This document shows, one piece after another, positions 33,311 to 47,601 of a stretch of DNA of 64,000 nucleotides. The stretch comes from Maylandia zebra. Its lineage: Eukaryota > Chordata > Actinopteri > Cichliformes > Cichlidae. The stretch is taken from the NCBI RefSeq assembly GCF_041146795.1, contig NC_135167.1, positions 34,023,454 through 34,087,453 of the forward strand. The letters run 5' to 3'. Each line of letters starts with the position of its first letter. Position 1 is the first letter of the stretch. The position numbers were made by a program, and so were the translations under genes. The notes below the pieces were generated by a model, which was given only the letters and a program-made list of their open reading frames with translations, was not told the origin of the DNA and did not search any database.

Positions 33311-36300
33311 CAACAATTTAAAACTATGTGTAATGGGCTGCTCCCATACATTTATATTCATAGACTAGACTATATGCATATATATTGCTTTACATATCAG
33401 TACTGTAATTTAAATTAAGGGTCTGGTCATGTAGTAAGATGATAGAAATCTCCAGGTTAGACAAAACTTACTTGGAAATAAAAAGTTAGAATAGTAAAAG
33501 TTACAAATATGATCCAAATTCTATGCATCCATCACGTTCCCTGTTTCAGCTTTAACCTACTGCAGTTACTGTAGTGTGCATAAGCTATGTGATTGGTGGT
33601 TTTTCCAGGTGCACTCACTTCAGAGTTGTCTTCAAAGTGACTCATATACATTTTCATATGCTCTGTTTTTACTGGTAGGATATGCTGGCATAGTGCGAAG
33701 GGAAGGTAAAATGTGAAGAAAAAGAAGCATTGTCAAACTCGTGCTTTACCAAACTCATGCTGTCAAACTCTGTCCTCCCCTCTGTTTCTCTATCTTAGCG
33801 TCTTATAAAACTGCCTGAATTTCTCCTTTGGATGGGGCATGCTGTCTTGTGGTGGTTTAAAGGGAGGGAAAAAGGGAGATCATGCTGGATCATGGCAGAC
33901 CCACCACAGCACAGAGACCTCCCTGCCGATGAGCAAACACCACGACAAATGGCAGAGCTAGCTGGACAATCACTTGCTGAATGGAAGCTAATTAGCTGGA
34001 GTCTAATGCCAGTTTACTAACACCTGTATTAGCGTGCTCGCTCGGCAGGGAGTAAGGGCTGGCCAACAAGTGCTAATCCCTCATAAGCCCAAAGTACTCC
34101 TCCCAAACAGTGGCATTAACATATACTTCTCAAGCCAGCTGTTGCTAACCTGAACCCAAAAGAGATAGCTTCAGCAGTGATGTACTGCTAAAGAGGAGGG
34201 GAAAGATGTTAAATGGTCAATAACAGGTTACCTTAGCATTCCTGTAGACGTCCCCCACCCCCAAAATGTTGTGGACCACAAGTTATCCCCCTTTTTTGGG
34301 AATTTCCCCCACATCTCTCAAACCTACATTTTTCAGTCGCTTGGCTTCCTTGGCTGTCTTGCACTCTCCCATCCTCTCCCACTGCATGGGTGGTGGGCTG
34401 ATTACCCAGTAGCCATGTGTGTATCAAGGCAAGTGCGAAGCCAATGTGTGTGTAAGGGATTAGTGAGCTTTAGCATTAACATCATGACTGGACTGGCTAC
34501 ATTCCCTCACTGCACTAATAATTTGAGGGGAGGAGAAAGCGGCTGGTCCATTAGTTCACTCTGTTTGCCCAAGAGTAGGCCGACTCTGATCCCCTAATTT
34601 CTCTCACCGATTCCAAGAGGATCTCTAGCTTTTGTGACAGAGGGATGCAAAGATAAAGGATGGGACTGAGGGGCACATTGATTCAGAGATCACCATCCTT
34701 GGGACATTCTGTGCACTTACCAAACTAATCAGTGTGTGTAAACACAGCGAGAGATGTTGAGAGTTGGCGGCTAAAAGACTGGGGTCTCTGAGGTTGATTA
34801 GGAAGACCTGTTGATGGACCACACTCAGTGTTGGTGTCCTCTGATCTGCAGACATCATGCAGAAAAACTGTGAGCCCCTTGGCTCATGTGTCATACTAGT
34901 TCTGACTGTGGGTGGCTCCAAGTGGGCCTGTTGTGGCCTCTGGTGCGCTTACAAAGTGTTAGCAGATCAGGTATCTGACGCTTCTGCCAAAGTCCTATAA
35001 AAAAAAAAAGTGCCTTGCATGCTTTTCAGTTTGTAAGAAAGCAGGAGTAAGATTATTGCGAGAAATCTGTTTTGGACAATACCATCATGTGCATCCCCTG
35101 ACCTGTGTGTGCACAGGAAACCAGACACGTTTCCATGTAGTAATACTGAGACAGTGGAGTTTTTTGTACAAATTGTCCAGCTTTTTTGTTGTAGAACTCT
35201 CCTTCATTGTAAAAAGGCATCTGTAAACCTGGTCTAACTTTGTCTGTCTCCCTCCGAGGTTAAAATATAAAATAATTTTCAGCACTCATATAAAATCCCA
35301 TGTTTGATCATACACTAATAACTAGTGACAATTTCTGAATCATTATATTTCACAAAAATGCAGAAATAAAACACAATATTTTTAACATGAAATTCTTGTA
35401 ACACAGAAGGAAAAAAAATGTTATTGTTGCTCAACTTTCATGTTGAATTGAGCAAACGGAAATATTAACAGATAGTCTAATTTAAATTAAACAAACTTCT
35501 CGAGTATTCAGATGCTACTTTTGATGGTACAAAGGGCCGGTGAAAATTTCTGGCTTTTAGCTTTAATAGTTTTTGAGATGTTCATGTTCAACCATTACTT
35601 CAGATTTCAATGTGTGAAAAAATGACCCAAAGATGGGTCAACGGCCAATTAAAAAATAAAAAATAAAAAATAAAAAATCACAGCATTTATTATATATGTT
35701 CAAACTTTGGACCATAAAATGTTTGTGCAAATCAAAAAGAAGAAAGAAGAAAACAATCTAAAAGTTTGCTTATATCAGATGGATATATAATGGAGTATTT
35801 ATTTTTACCTAAGTGCTTAAAAATGTGAGTTTCCCAAGCAAACAGAGAGGCAATAGGAAATGACATCATAAAGCTGTTTACTACTGAATTTAGAGAGCTT
35901 ATTTTAAATTTCACAAGAAAAGGACATTATGCTAGTTTGTAAAATTTAGCATAGTATCCCAGCATGCAATGTCACACATCATAGTTGGTTCCTGCGACAA
36001 AGCTGTCCCTACACAAACACAAAAAATGTTCCAAATGCTGGGTGCATATTTTATATCCATCATAATTGAGTTTATCAAATGGCTGTTTATTAAGCAGAAA
36101 CATTTTTAAATCTGTCCAGAATTTCTCACACACCTGGGTTACTTTTATATGGTTAGAGGTAATCTAAGAAAAACAGTAAAGTGAAGATTTTAGCTTTTGT
36201 AAGGAACACGGAAAATGAAGCAAACATAAAATCAGTATTGACAAAGGGGGCTTGTATTAGAATATCCCATCAATCATCAGACCCTAAGCTGCATCCCAAG

Positions 36301-37220
36301 GGAATATTCTTCTGTTAGCACACTATGACTCAACATCATCTTCATTTTAAGTGGACATCAGTTCAGATGTCAGTATCAATTCCCCAAAGGCACAACCTCT
36401 ACTAATACCCCTCACAGCCAATTAGGGGAAGTAATGGTAACAAACCTTCAATGGGAAAGCACAGTAGCTGGTTGGACCTACACATGCTACCCTACTAGCC
36501 ACTGTCAGTTGGGACAGGGGCTAATGGGCAATCACAGGGGGGCTTATGTTGCAAATCAGCACAGATCCACAGGACTCTGCTGGGGATTCCTGTCCAGTGT
36601 TGCCTGATTCTGAAGCTTATGATCCAGTAATGGGTGCTTTGGTGGGTATCTGAGGGATCCTAAGGGAATATGATGTTAAACTGGCTCAGGCGTCCTCAGA
36701 CTGAAAGGCTCTTTGATAGGCAAAGTAGTTGGGCAAAGAGAACATTGAGAAACAGGTCCCAGCTGATAGGATATGTCACTACTAACTTGTACTGAAGCAG
36801 ATGACCCCTTGCTAACACAGCTCACAGAGACAACCCTTTCAGTCTTGTCAGTGATAATATGTTGAATGTTTGCCAAACCTGGAGTTATCTGAATTAAAAC
36901 TCTGATCTGCTTTGCACGATATTTGAACAGCTTTTAACTAATATGTAATTTGATGCGGCAGGGACTGAAAAAGCTTCAGCAGCTTTGTCTACATTCCCCT
37001 CTCAACTGTTGCAAAGCCTGTAATAGTACTGATCGGTTGCCAAAAATATATAATTGGTACAGTTTTGAGGACAATTGTGCCTCCCTTTCTGGTTTGTCTG
37101 TTTGTTTTGCAAGATGCTTTTGTGATTGGGCTTAAATGTGTTGATCAGTTTGTTTTCATCCTAATTAGCAGTTCATTTGATGTTACTTTGATATTATTAC
37201 GATATTTTGCCATTATTTAC
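33311..37220. other. Gene-poor intergenic DNA upstream of dbx1 (part 2)
   Basis: No gene recognised. 33830-34100 and 36240-36700 are free of simple repeats and contain homeodomain-type cores such as gctaattagctg (33989). An (AAAAAAT)4 run lies at 35651-35678. Short open frames here lack splice context and family resemblance. Confidence 0.5.
33830..34080. promoter_or_regulatory. Candidate enhancer (composition-based)
   Basis: A compact repeat-free stretch with TAAT cores (gctaattagctggagtctaa at 33988-34007) in the gene-poor region beside a homeobox gene. This is a guess from texture and position; conservation with other fish would be the test. Confidence 0.2.
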
Positions 37221-37224
37221 AGTG

Positions 37225-37500
37225 CAAATGGATAATGATGAACTGGTACTTATGTAGTGCCTTTCTACTACAGTCTCATTCACCCAATCACACACAGAGT
37301 CATAACATGCTTTTGCCTATACCTAAGCAGTTTTACCTAACATTCTGACTCACAGTCCGATGGATGCATCAGGGGCAACATGGCATTCAGATACTTGCCC
37401 AAGGATATGTCAACACATGCACAGGAGAAGCTGGGGTGAGATCGACCTGTCTTCTGATAAGCAGATGACCCACCCTAGCACCTGAGCCACTGCCAGTCAT
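37225..37500. repeat. Teleost dispersed repeat copy (SINE-like, diverged)
   Basis: Contains actggtacttatgtagtgcc near 37240, gtctcattcacccaatcaca near 37274, ccgatggatgcatcaggggc near 37357, acttgcccaaggatatgtca near 37394 and cctgagccactgcc near 37482. These are, in the usual order, landmarks of a very common fish repeat. It ends in a degenerate tRNA-like phrase. Class not assigned. Confidence 0.65.
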
Positions 37501-40500
37501 TGACCCTAAGCATACGGCAAAAGTAACCCAACAGTTCTTAGGGCAAAGAAATGTGTTTTTCTTCAGCTCTCAAGTCAGTCAGTGAGGATCAAGCCAAATG
37601 CAGAGAGACCCACAAACAAGCAGCAACTGAAGGTGGCTGCAGTGAAGGCCTAAGAGAGCAACTCAAGGGGGAAACGCAATGTTTTGTGATGTCCATGGCT
37701 TCTTGATGTTACACTCCAGTGTGGCAGTGAACAGAGACAACATTAAAAAGTGACAAAGTGGCTCACATACAATTTCACACACAAAACCAGACTGTTTAGA
37801 TCATGTGCTTTTTGCAAGGAAAGTTTGAAAGCTTTCAATTATGGATGTCAAATATCTTGACAGTTTTGATGTGGCAGGCTTAATAAATAAATATACACAA
37901 ATGATAATATAAAAATGGAAAAGATGCTGAGTTTAAAAGTATGATTGTCCTCTCACTGTCCGCATGATCACATGAAACTTTCCAGAGTATTCAGGTGTTC
38001 CCTTGTTCCCTCTAAAAAACGAACAAAAAATGATGCACTGGAATTGAGGAGCTGATCACCTTTCACAGCTTATTTTTTATCACTATTATTACACTGGGCC
38101 TATCAGTCTGCTGCTTGTGTAACATGTGTTATAAATACATAAAAAAGGAGGTTTAGGCTGACTCACAGGAGTTTATTCTGTGTGTTCAACGCGTCAGTCG
38201 ATGGGTGGATGTGTAGTTAGTGAAGAATGGTGAAAGCAGGTGGTGTGACTAAAGCGAGGACTGGGGCCGAATTAGGCGGATGCAGGCTTTAGCTGAGGGA
38301 GGAGGAGATGGGACAGGGGTGTCACCAGTCGGCAGGGCCTGTCCGAAGCAGCCCAGTGCACCACACCCACCCAACTGTTCCTTTTTCAGCACCCTTCTGC
38401 CCATTTCCCCCTGTCTCCTTCTCTCACTCTCTCCGTCTCGCTTTATCTCTCTCCTCCTTTTTCTTTTCTTTTCAAAATGCATTGTTAACAAAACGGTTTA
38501 CAAACCCTGGCTGGTACATTATCCACGACCGCCTCCTGCGGGATTGATTTAGGCAAATGGATTCAGAAAGGGAGGGAGGGGTGGAGAGAGAGGGGGTTTG
38601 CATGGAAAGGATGGAAAAGTAGAAAGTGAAAAGGGGTGTGTTCCTTCATGCAGCAGCTTTACAAAACCACCACATGGGCCACGCTAAATATTCTTTTTCT
38701 CTCACGTTTTGAGAAGCCATACATTAAACGCTCATTATACAGCCTTTATGTGCAAAGGGAGGCTCCGTCTGTGTGAGGGCAGAGCGGCCGAGGATGGACT
38801 ATGATCTCTCTGCATATGCATGCATGGAGCATCTTTAGAGGCTTTCTGACATGTATGATATCATCATGACCGAGAGATTTGACTTTCATATAGCCTGAAA
38901 TCAGAAAAGGGAGGGGTGTGTATGTTGCAAGGCAAATTTTTTACGGTGTGAGTCATATAGCATGTGATGTTTAATAAAGTTGACTTTTCAGGCCTCTGGG
39001 CTCTCTCTTAAGTTGTCAGGATTAGAGAATTTGGCAATCAAAGAAGTCTCAAACTTTAAAGTGTGTTTAAATGTTTCAGATCTAAGTGGGAAGACTGAAA
39101 AATGTAACGGAGAAACTATCGGCTTTGTCTGTTTTTATTTGTTTAAAAAAATGTGATAAGCTCATAAGTTAGACTGTTGGTCTTCTCTGACTCTTTAACC
39201 TTAGACATGCTCAAAAGAGCACAGTTTAGCAATGCAGGATGCTTTCCCACCTTAACTTTTCATTTGACTTTTTAACTGTATCATTTTGCTTTCAGCCCAA
39301 CTTTCACATTCCTCTTTTCCCTTTTTCCAACAATAGGAATCTTTTTCTAGGGGTGCTAGAGGTGTGTGCACGAAGAGGGAGGGGGGGCAAAGGTTGAACC
39401 GGGCATCCCATCATGATAAATCACTGGTTAATGAGGAGTCTATTGTGTCCTCACACATTGTACCCCCCCTTCACCCTTCACCCTCCTCCCCCTCCACCAC
39501 CACCTCCTCCTTGTGTCCCTTAGACCGCTACCTTCGGGTTGTTAAGCTGACACAGATAATGAACTGGCTGCTTTGAACTGTCCTCACAATATTGACTGGT
39601 TGCACACAGCAGATGTCTCCCTGGCAGAAAGCAACTGGTAAAAGCACATTAGGTTAACAAAGAGAGCTTTGCTTTGGAGGGGTGGAGACCGCTGAGGAGG
39701 TGGCAGAGGGGTCTGTGTGGGTGTGTTGCGGGGTGAGGGGATGGACGGATGGGTGGGGCAGAGGGCAAGCTTTTGAGTTGACAGATCTGGAGGATTATAT
39801 CAAAACAACACAGTTGCCGATTATGGGACGAAGAGAAGAAGCAACAAAGACACGAGGATGTGTTTTGAGAGAGAATATCTTCACAAGCTTGTGTCATGTT
39901 ATGAGTCTCCTTTGTATAATAATCTCTTTTTGACTTGTAAAGTTTGTTCTCCAGTGTATACAACAAAAAAAAGCAGCAAAAATGTACTCAATGGTGCCAA
40001 AATAAAACAGAGTAACTGCTCATTTTTATTTGCAGCAACACTGTGAGTTGGAGGACTGGTGTGTACGTAAAATGTAACTATAACTAAGATGTTTCATGGG
40101 AATATTTTTCATAAAGTTCCTAAAGTTTTAGACAGCTAATATATTTAGATTTATCAAGCTACATTATTACTATATGGTCATGGAGTTTTAGTATGTTCTG
40201 ATTTGAAAAGTCTCCTCTGTTCTTTACCAGCACAAATAATTCATTATGCATTAGTGCAGGCTGGAAAAGAGCCTAAAGTCTAGCATTATGACTTCTAAAG
40301 TCATTAGTTTGTTAGTTTTTAATGAAAGCATACAAAACTTTGGATATGGTGCCTCTAAAAGAATCATCTCTGGCAGCGACATGTTCAATTTGTCCACAGA
40401 TAACAAAATGATTAACTTTATTTTCACTCTCCCCTCTGTTATTGTTCCGCAAATGCAGCACGGCCTGTGAGCTGACTGGTTTCTTTCTGGCAGTGGGACG

Positions 40501-42919
40501 GGTGTCTAATGGGTCAATAATAAGCCGTGACTAACCGTCTCCCTGAGGAGCAGCTCGACCAGACACACACTCGCAGAAAAGCAGCAGAAAGGTATGAGCC
40601 ACCAACACTGATTACCATATAATTGCAGCTATTGTATTTGACATGGAGAATTAGCAGCCCGCTAGGTGGCTAACTGGCCTTTTATTCAGCTTGGGACTGG
40701 ACAAAAAACAAAACATAAAAAACCAAAACACCCACACACAGACAGATGCACATCCCATGAGATGCAATATGCATTTATGTTCACACAATTAAATATCACT
40801 CTGTGTGAATATCCCATTTCCACATCTTGCCTGGAGAGTCTTATGATGTTTTGGGGGGTTTTCACCCATGAAGATGAGAGTTTCATACAGATTTCCACAA
40901 AGTAGATGTTTCAGGTTTTCAAGTGGCAGTGTGTCGATGATGAAGATAATTCAAGGCAATGATTCTGTTAAGGCAATGTCTAGGAATTTGTGTTTCTTCC
41001 ACTGACTCGTAATCTTTTCTGATTCTTTTAAAGACCGAACTTCGCTTTAACCATCGAAGTTCAAGGTGCTGTGTTCATGCACACTGGATAATCTGCAATG
41101 ACCTATTCAAAGTCCTCCTTTCCTCTTTGAAAATTACACACGCCGCTAGGTTGTGAAGTTGTGAGCTTATCCCACAAGGAACCACGTCCGCAGACTTTGA
41201 GGCGCAGAGCAATTTGATGTGGTTTCTGGCATACAAGTCAAGAGGGTTAACAAGACCCACCGCCATGGAGTCCCCCTTCAACCCACGTGTGGCTAAACGA
41301 TCACTTCCCTGCACGTCTCGCATTGTAACAAATCTCCTTTCATGATCACTTTTCACTCTTTCGCTTTCTTGCCTGACTGGCTCCTTTTAAACTGAGAGGG
41401 AGAGGAGAGGGAGTCAGGGAGAGAATTTCTTTCCCTCTTAAAGGTTTTGTGTGAGGACGGCTGAGTGAGCGTCCATTATAGAAAAGGCCCAGACCACCAC
41501 TGGATGACCCTGCTAGGAGCGACAAAACCCAATTGGTCACGGCCGCCAGCAGCTAATGGGCCAGAGAGGAATAGCCCTGGGTGGGTAATGACTGTATTCT
41601 ATGCCTTTCTATTTACGCCCTCCTGGTGCCCTCACACACACCCCCACCTTACTCCAGTGGCCACCAGCCCCGTGCCCTCTCCGTACCTTTGCTTCCAACT
41701 CTGAGTACTCCCCTGGTCTTCTCCTGGTGTCATCTACACAATGTTTGTAATTTCTGTCTGTGTTATGCACTTGGCAACAGATGCTGTCGACAGATCAGGG
41801 AGAAGGGATCACGGGACCATATGTTGGGATAAGTGATGCTCCTCCTGCTTTTCCCAGAGCTCGATAGAGGAGGCTGTGTTAGAGAAAGTGGGACTTTCTG
41901 GTATATGGAACGTGAAAACTTAACAGAGTACAAAGTTCTTTTATTAAAAACAATGGGAACTAAACAAATATCTGGCTTATTATTTATTCTACTCAGTGTC
42001 AATACTCATCTTTCTACTGTACCAAAAACTGACCAGCTTTGATGACACTGGGGTTTCAGCCCTGTTTTCTGGATATACACTGCTGTTTTCACCCACTCAG
42101 GGTAAGAGCATTCCTCTTCCTGTATTTAATTCAGGCAATCAATATAAACTGAAAGTTGGAGAAATGGAGCAAAGCTACTTTAGGCAGGTGACTTGAGCTG
42201 CAGTGCACCATACATGCTTACACACCTCACTTATGCCATAGATCCACATATCCTCCTAATCTGGTGATCCCATCTCTCCCATCACATGTCTGTGCTGATG
42301 CCTATTTCAGCCCAGGCATCTACCTGTAGGTTCCAGGGAAAGGCTTACCCCTCACTCCCCAGTTTCTTATGTGTGTGGAGCCATGAGCTTAAAGTCTAGA
42401 TGCCAGGGTTTTTGTGTGGGTGATGTGCTACAGCTAACAGATTTCAATGTTTAAACAGTCCAGTCTAGTGTGAAAGCTTATCAGGCACCAAGCTTGTGCA
42501 AAGCAGCATTTCAACTAGCCTTATACGGTGAGGGGCAATATTACTGTGATAGTTTTCCTTACTTAATGTTACAGCCTTATACTCTTAACCATCCTTTAAA
42601 CATAGCATAGGAGTAATAATTCCCCAAAGTTATCCTCAGTGGTTCTTCCATGTCTGTGACTGTTGCAGAAATACTACATGAATTACTGTAAAACATTGAT
42701 ATTGAACAGTACTATTTTGGCCCATGGGGTTGATTTATACAGCTAACATACAGAGTTTACAGCTATTCCAGGAAAAAATGACAACAAGTTTGATTTTAAA
42801 AAGTAATTCCACTCCATTTTTCAACTTAGGAGTCAAAGGTCCAGTGAAGACAAACATTTCTAATTTTCAAGTCACACTTTGGCCTCTCAGCACAACACAC
42901 AGTACGGTATTCTTTTTAA
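37501..42919. other. Gene-poor intergenic DNA upstream of dbx1 (part 3)
   Basis: No gene recognised. Open frames at 38249-38552 and 41346-41832 are built of low-complexity Pro/Ser/Leu-rich sequence and conflict with one another on both strands. 40460-40640 and 41480-41600 look repeat-free and could be regulatory. Confidence 0.5.
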
Positions 42920-42975
42920 TTTAGTTTAGATGATATAGCGCCAAGTCACAAAAGCCAGGGCACTTCATATACTAT
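42920..42975. repeat. Short dispersed-repeat fragment
   Basis: gatatagcgccaagtcacaa then aagccagggcacttcatat is a degraded copy of the repeat start seen at 635. Confidence 0.5.
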
Positions 42976-44179
42976 ATTTGTTTTATTGAAGTTGATTTAT
43001 TCTACTGTGTAACTTTCTACTTTTAAAATATTTATTAGAACAAAGTTTTGTAGAATTATCAAGTGTTAAATCTTCAGGCTATGAGCTAATTCAGAACATT
43101 CAGAAAAATGTTCAACTGCTTCATCAGTTTTCTAAGTCATATCTGCCACCACATTTCAAATGATCTCATCTAAACATGTCCAAAGTTTTAGTCCAGTAAT
43201 TAGGAAAAAAAGAGCATTCTAAGCATGTGCTGTACAAAAATATATGACAATATGAACGTTGTCATGTCAAGCTGTTAATTTAACTGTATCAAGTATGTAG
43301 CTAAATATTACAGCATATTACTGTAAAATGAATATACAGCAAGTGTCCTTAACTTCTGAGCTTCAGTCATCCATCAGTTTGTTTACTTCCAAATGTCTTT
43401 TAGCAGATACAAGGTCTGGTGACATTGGGAACAGTTTTGCTGAATGGCTTGATATATAGTTTACCCTACTGTTTGTGTGATCATGAAATGTAACTTTAGT
43501 TTCTTCTTCTTCTAAAAAAAAATTACAATTAAATGTCAGTAATAATGTAAAGAAAAATGTAAAAAAGCTAAAGCAGTTAGCCTTTGGGCCACTGTCATCC
43601 TGAGGAATGGTTCAGTATATCATAAGCCAAGCCCTGATTTTAGGATTTGCCTAAAACCCCAATCCCAACCTTATACAGGAATCATCTGGAAACCTGCACT
43701 CTGAGAGCTATGCAAACTGAGAGCTGAGAGCTATGTAAACTATGGTGCACTTTTTAGAGACAGTATATGGAACAGAGGCAAGTGAATGTTTCTGCATCAA
43801 GGTGTTAAACTCAGCCTTGCAAGACAGTAAAAACTAGAGCACATATCTGACGCATTAAAAAAAAAAGGGGATGTGTTAAAAACGTACATTACTCTAGTTC
43901 CATAAAAATGACAGCCTATGCCTGAAGAGAGAGCGGCTTGTGAAAGTTGGAGATAGTAATGGTGGAGTGGTTGGCAGCAGATAGGAGGGGTTGATATAGA
44001 AGAGAGGAGGAGGAGGTGGTGGTGGTGGGGTCACAGTGGTTCTATTCAATCCCTAAGACAACACCACACAGAATGATAGACTCCTCTGAATTGTTTGTTG
44101 CTCATGGGCCATTCTCCCTGCTGTCTCCCTCAATGGCACCCTTAGCCGCACATGAGAGACTCTCACAGGTACCAGAAAG

Positions 44180-44181
<2 letters not shown>
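42976..44181. other. Intergenic DNA, nothing recognised
   Basis: AT-rich sequence leading to a purine-rich stretch (about 43925-44030) next to the GT microsatellite. No coding or RNA feature seen. Confidence 0.6.

Positions 44182-44257
<76 letters not shown>
44182..44257. repeat. (TG)38 microsatellite
   Basis: 76 uninterrupted bases of TG, the longest dinucleotide tract in the window. Alternating purine-pyrimidine of this length can adopt Z-DNA. Confidence 0.97.
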
Positions 44258-44259
<2 letters not shown>

Positions 44260-47200
44260 GGGTGGGGTGGGATGGGGTGGTGGAGGTGGGGTTGTATTTT
44301 AGAGATAAAGCCTTCTAGTCCTATGGTTGATTGCTCCACTATAGACACTCACTCAGTGGCTCTGAAAGGCTCCCTCAGACGCCAGTGAATAAACTCTTAC
44401 TCTTACGCATCCATACATCACCCCTCCCTCCACCTCTCCTCCACCCTTCTGTTCTGGCAGATCCACCCCCTCCACTCTCCCACTTTGAATTTTCCAGAGA
44501 TTTGAGCACAACCCCTGAAACCGTCCTCCCTCCAAAAAGTTTCCACACTTCTCCAAGAAAAAGAGTCTTTTCTCCCGACCTTCTCATGCTTACAAATGTT
44601 CACGACTCTCACAAAGAGTCACAGCCGTTTGGAAAGTCATCATTTCCATATTGACCACTGCAAGCACAATGCTGCTATTTGGATATTCATTACTCATCAG
44701 GCATATCAAAAACTATTATGTTTTTAATCTCTGACATGTATATAGATGATATCAAATTAGGCCTTTGATAGTTGTGCTTGTTGGCATTCTGTTACCATCC
44801 ACTTTATATTGCTCTTAGATTCATAACTAGCTTCAGATCGCTGATAACATGAAATAATCACACCAGGTAGGCAGCTCTATAGCCAGGCATCTTGGTTTGG
44901 CATTACCAGGAAATAGCTGTCATCTTCCTTCCTGTTGACCTTTGAGACAGATGTTGAAATGCTGATGTTGTACTGGCAAGCTAACCATTATCCTGCATCT
45001 CTAAAAGGCCCTAGTTAGCACTGTTGTGGTGTCTGTCAGCAGGTTCCTGGCTGCAGGAAGTATCACATTGACATTTACTGACACAGCAGGATTAGCTGGC
45101 TAATTTACCCCAACTGGTAGGTGGGAATTTACTTAATACATTAGTACGTTGTCAGATTTAAAAAAAAAAAAAAATACTCTGCTAGTTAGTTGAGTAATGC
45201 TATAATCACTTGGTTATGGTTAAGAAAACTGTTGGTCATTTTTGTTAGCTCATCCATTTTCCTAAAGGAAGAGATCATGTTTGGGGGTTATATGCAAATT
45301 TGTGGAAAGACTGAATCCTTTTTTTCCTTCTTAAATTAACTGGTTCAAGCACGTAAAAGTGGATTTTCTATTCTCTATAAACTTATATCTTCAAATTCAG
45401 GTACTTGATCCTTTCAGGCTTCCATCTTTAGTCACAGTCCTTGTGGGCAGTTGCATTTGAACAGGTGTTACTTGCAAGCATGCATGCAAAAAGTCGATGT
45501 GGATATCAGCAGATGTACCGCATTTGGCAAAATGCAATTTGAAAACCATCAGCTATTATTGTATCTGCTTTTTTTATTAACTTTTAAATAATTTATCTGT
45601 AGTTGTAAATAATAACTCATGAAACAGCCTACATGAACCAGTATATATTAGTATATATTGACTTTTTTGGAGAAAAATGTTAATGATGATGATGGTTCAG
45701 CATTACTTCTAATAAAGTACACTTTCACTGCTGCTGAAAGAAATGCTATGGGATAAGGCATGAAATGTAATTATTATTATTATTGCTATTATTGTTTTGT
45801 ATTCGGCAGAGTCAAATGGAAGAAAAGGTCAAATGGATAATTTTAACTACTGCTCAGTTCCCATGTAGCCATCTCTCAGGAGTGTAGAATGGTGCAGTGA
45901 AGATGAACAGGGAGTCAATGTGTCCTCAAAGACCTGGGCGGTGAGGCTTTCCACACACTGGTTTGATTGACACTGTCTATCACAGGCAATGAACTCTACT
46001 CTAGTTGTTTTGTTGTTTTTTTTAACTCCCCTCCCGCGCCCAGGTTTCACCAAGGCTAACTTTACAGTTATTTATACATTTTATTTGTTTGGCTGACACT
46101 TTATACAAACTTGCATTTCCCTACTTAAGCCCCTGACATCCCAGCTACTGTCATCTATTTACATTTTATAACCTTTATATGTAAAGCCCGGTGGCTTGGG
46201 GAGCTGATTGTTGCCTCCTTATGGTGCTGCTTGGTTTAAGCCATTCAAATTCAGCCTCGGTGGTGGAGGTGCAGGGCTTTGCATATTCCCGAGTCCTCAG
46301 AGACTTTAGCCCAGGCAGGCCTACCTTTGTCTGCACCTCAGCCTGTGCACCTCAGGGAGTTCTTTGCTCTGATCAGGCCTCCATTTAAACAAGTTAAACA
46401 AAAACAACATTTAATCCAACCAGGTTCCCTCAATCCAAGATTTATTTGCAAGCTGTTACCCTTCTGCTCCTGGTGCGATGGCAAATGTTAATTCCTTGGG
46501 TCATTGGATTGTTTCCTAAGCTGCACGTTTACCACTAAAGAATGTAAAAGAAAATCCAGTTTACCTGCTTTTTAAATTTTAACACCAAATTTTGTGCTTT
46601 AAGAGTAATATTTCCAAATTGATAATAAGGATTGTATTCATTTCCTTTTTTCTTTTCTGAAAGCACACCAACTGTCCGGCTGTCTTTTTTCCCCCTCTCA
46701 CAGTTATTTTTCTCTTGAATGACACATTCAAGCACTTCAAAATCTTCTTTTACAATAGATCTAATATTGGCTGCCCTTCAGCCCTCTCCTTTGCTTCTTG
46801 TTTCAATCGTCTCATACACTTGTGAGGAAGTATGGCTAAATTAGTCTGCTTAGAGAGAGGAGAATTGCCTTAATTAAAACTTCATCCTCCAAATGTCCAA
46901 ATCCCCGCGCTCTGCTTTATTCTTCTCCTCTCATACTCTTTCCCCCTCCACAGCCGCGTCTCACCAAGCAGACAGAAGGGGGACATCGTTGACTCGCACT
47001 CCAAGCCTTTCACTTATTTACCAGCCTCAATTGAAATCCCCCCCACATTAGATACAATGACCTTGCAAATTAAAGGAATGACTGTCCAGATTAAATCAAG
47101 CTAGGCAGCTCCATGCCAGAAGCTCAGCTCTCAGTCTGAGCTTAGCCTGCTCTCGTCTCATTGCCCCCCTCCTTCGAACTCTTCAGTCTCCCTCATAAGC

Positions 47201-47547
47201 AAGAGGTGAGCGGAGAAAGTGAATGGAGTTTTTTTTCCTTTGGTCCTTGAGATGCTACTTCTTGCTAATTAACTGGTGCTCTTTGTCATCTCCTCTGTGA
47301 GTATGGAGGACATAGGAAAGACTGAATAGTTTCTCTCAACTGGCCTTTGCAACTGTCTCTTGCTCTCTTCATTCTGCTGTCATTGTCTGATGTTGCAACA
47401 GTGAATGAATTGATTGTGCTTTTATTAATTAGTTTTTTGCACACTATTGGTGCCATTGTCATTGGTAGCTTGTGAAATGTTTGGAAGGAATCGGTTTCTT
47501 ACTGTGAAAATTTTTGTGCTGTCTGGTCATTAAAAATAAATTTCAAA
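44258..47547. other. Gene-poor intergenic DNA upstream of dbx1 (part 4)
   Basis: No gene recognised. A purine/pyrimidine-biased segment (44258-44560) produces several competing open frames that are not gene-like. 46790-47130 is described separately as a candidate element. Confidence 0.5.
46790..47200. promoter_or_regulatory. Candidate enhancer (composition-based)
   Basis: A repeat-free stretch with several motif-like cores (ccttaattaaaac near 46868, cctcaattgaaatc near 47025, gcaaattaaaggaatg near 47066, ccagattaaatcaagc near 47086). Its texture is that of a conserved developmental element in the dbx1 landscape. Inference only. Confidence 0.25.
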
Positions 47548-47553
47548 GTGTGT

Positions 47554-47600
<47 letters not shown>
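47548..47600. repeat. (GT)n microsatellite
   Basis: About 26 GT units with one ATG interruption near the start. Confidence 0.93.

Positions 47601-47601
<1 letters not shown>

Noticed and set aside
33143-33418. Open frames with Asn or Ile runs
   Set aside because: Translations of the (TAA)n tract at 33211-33237.
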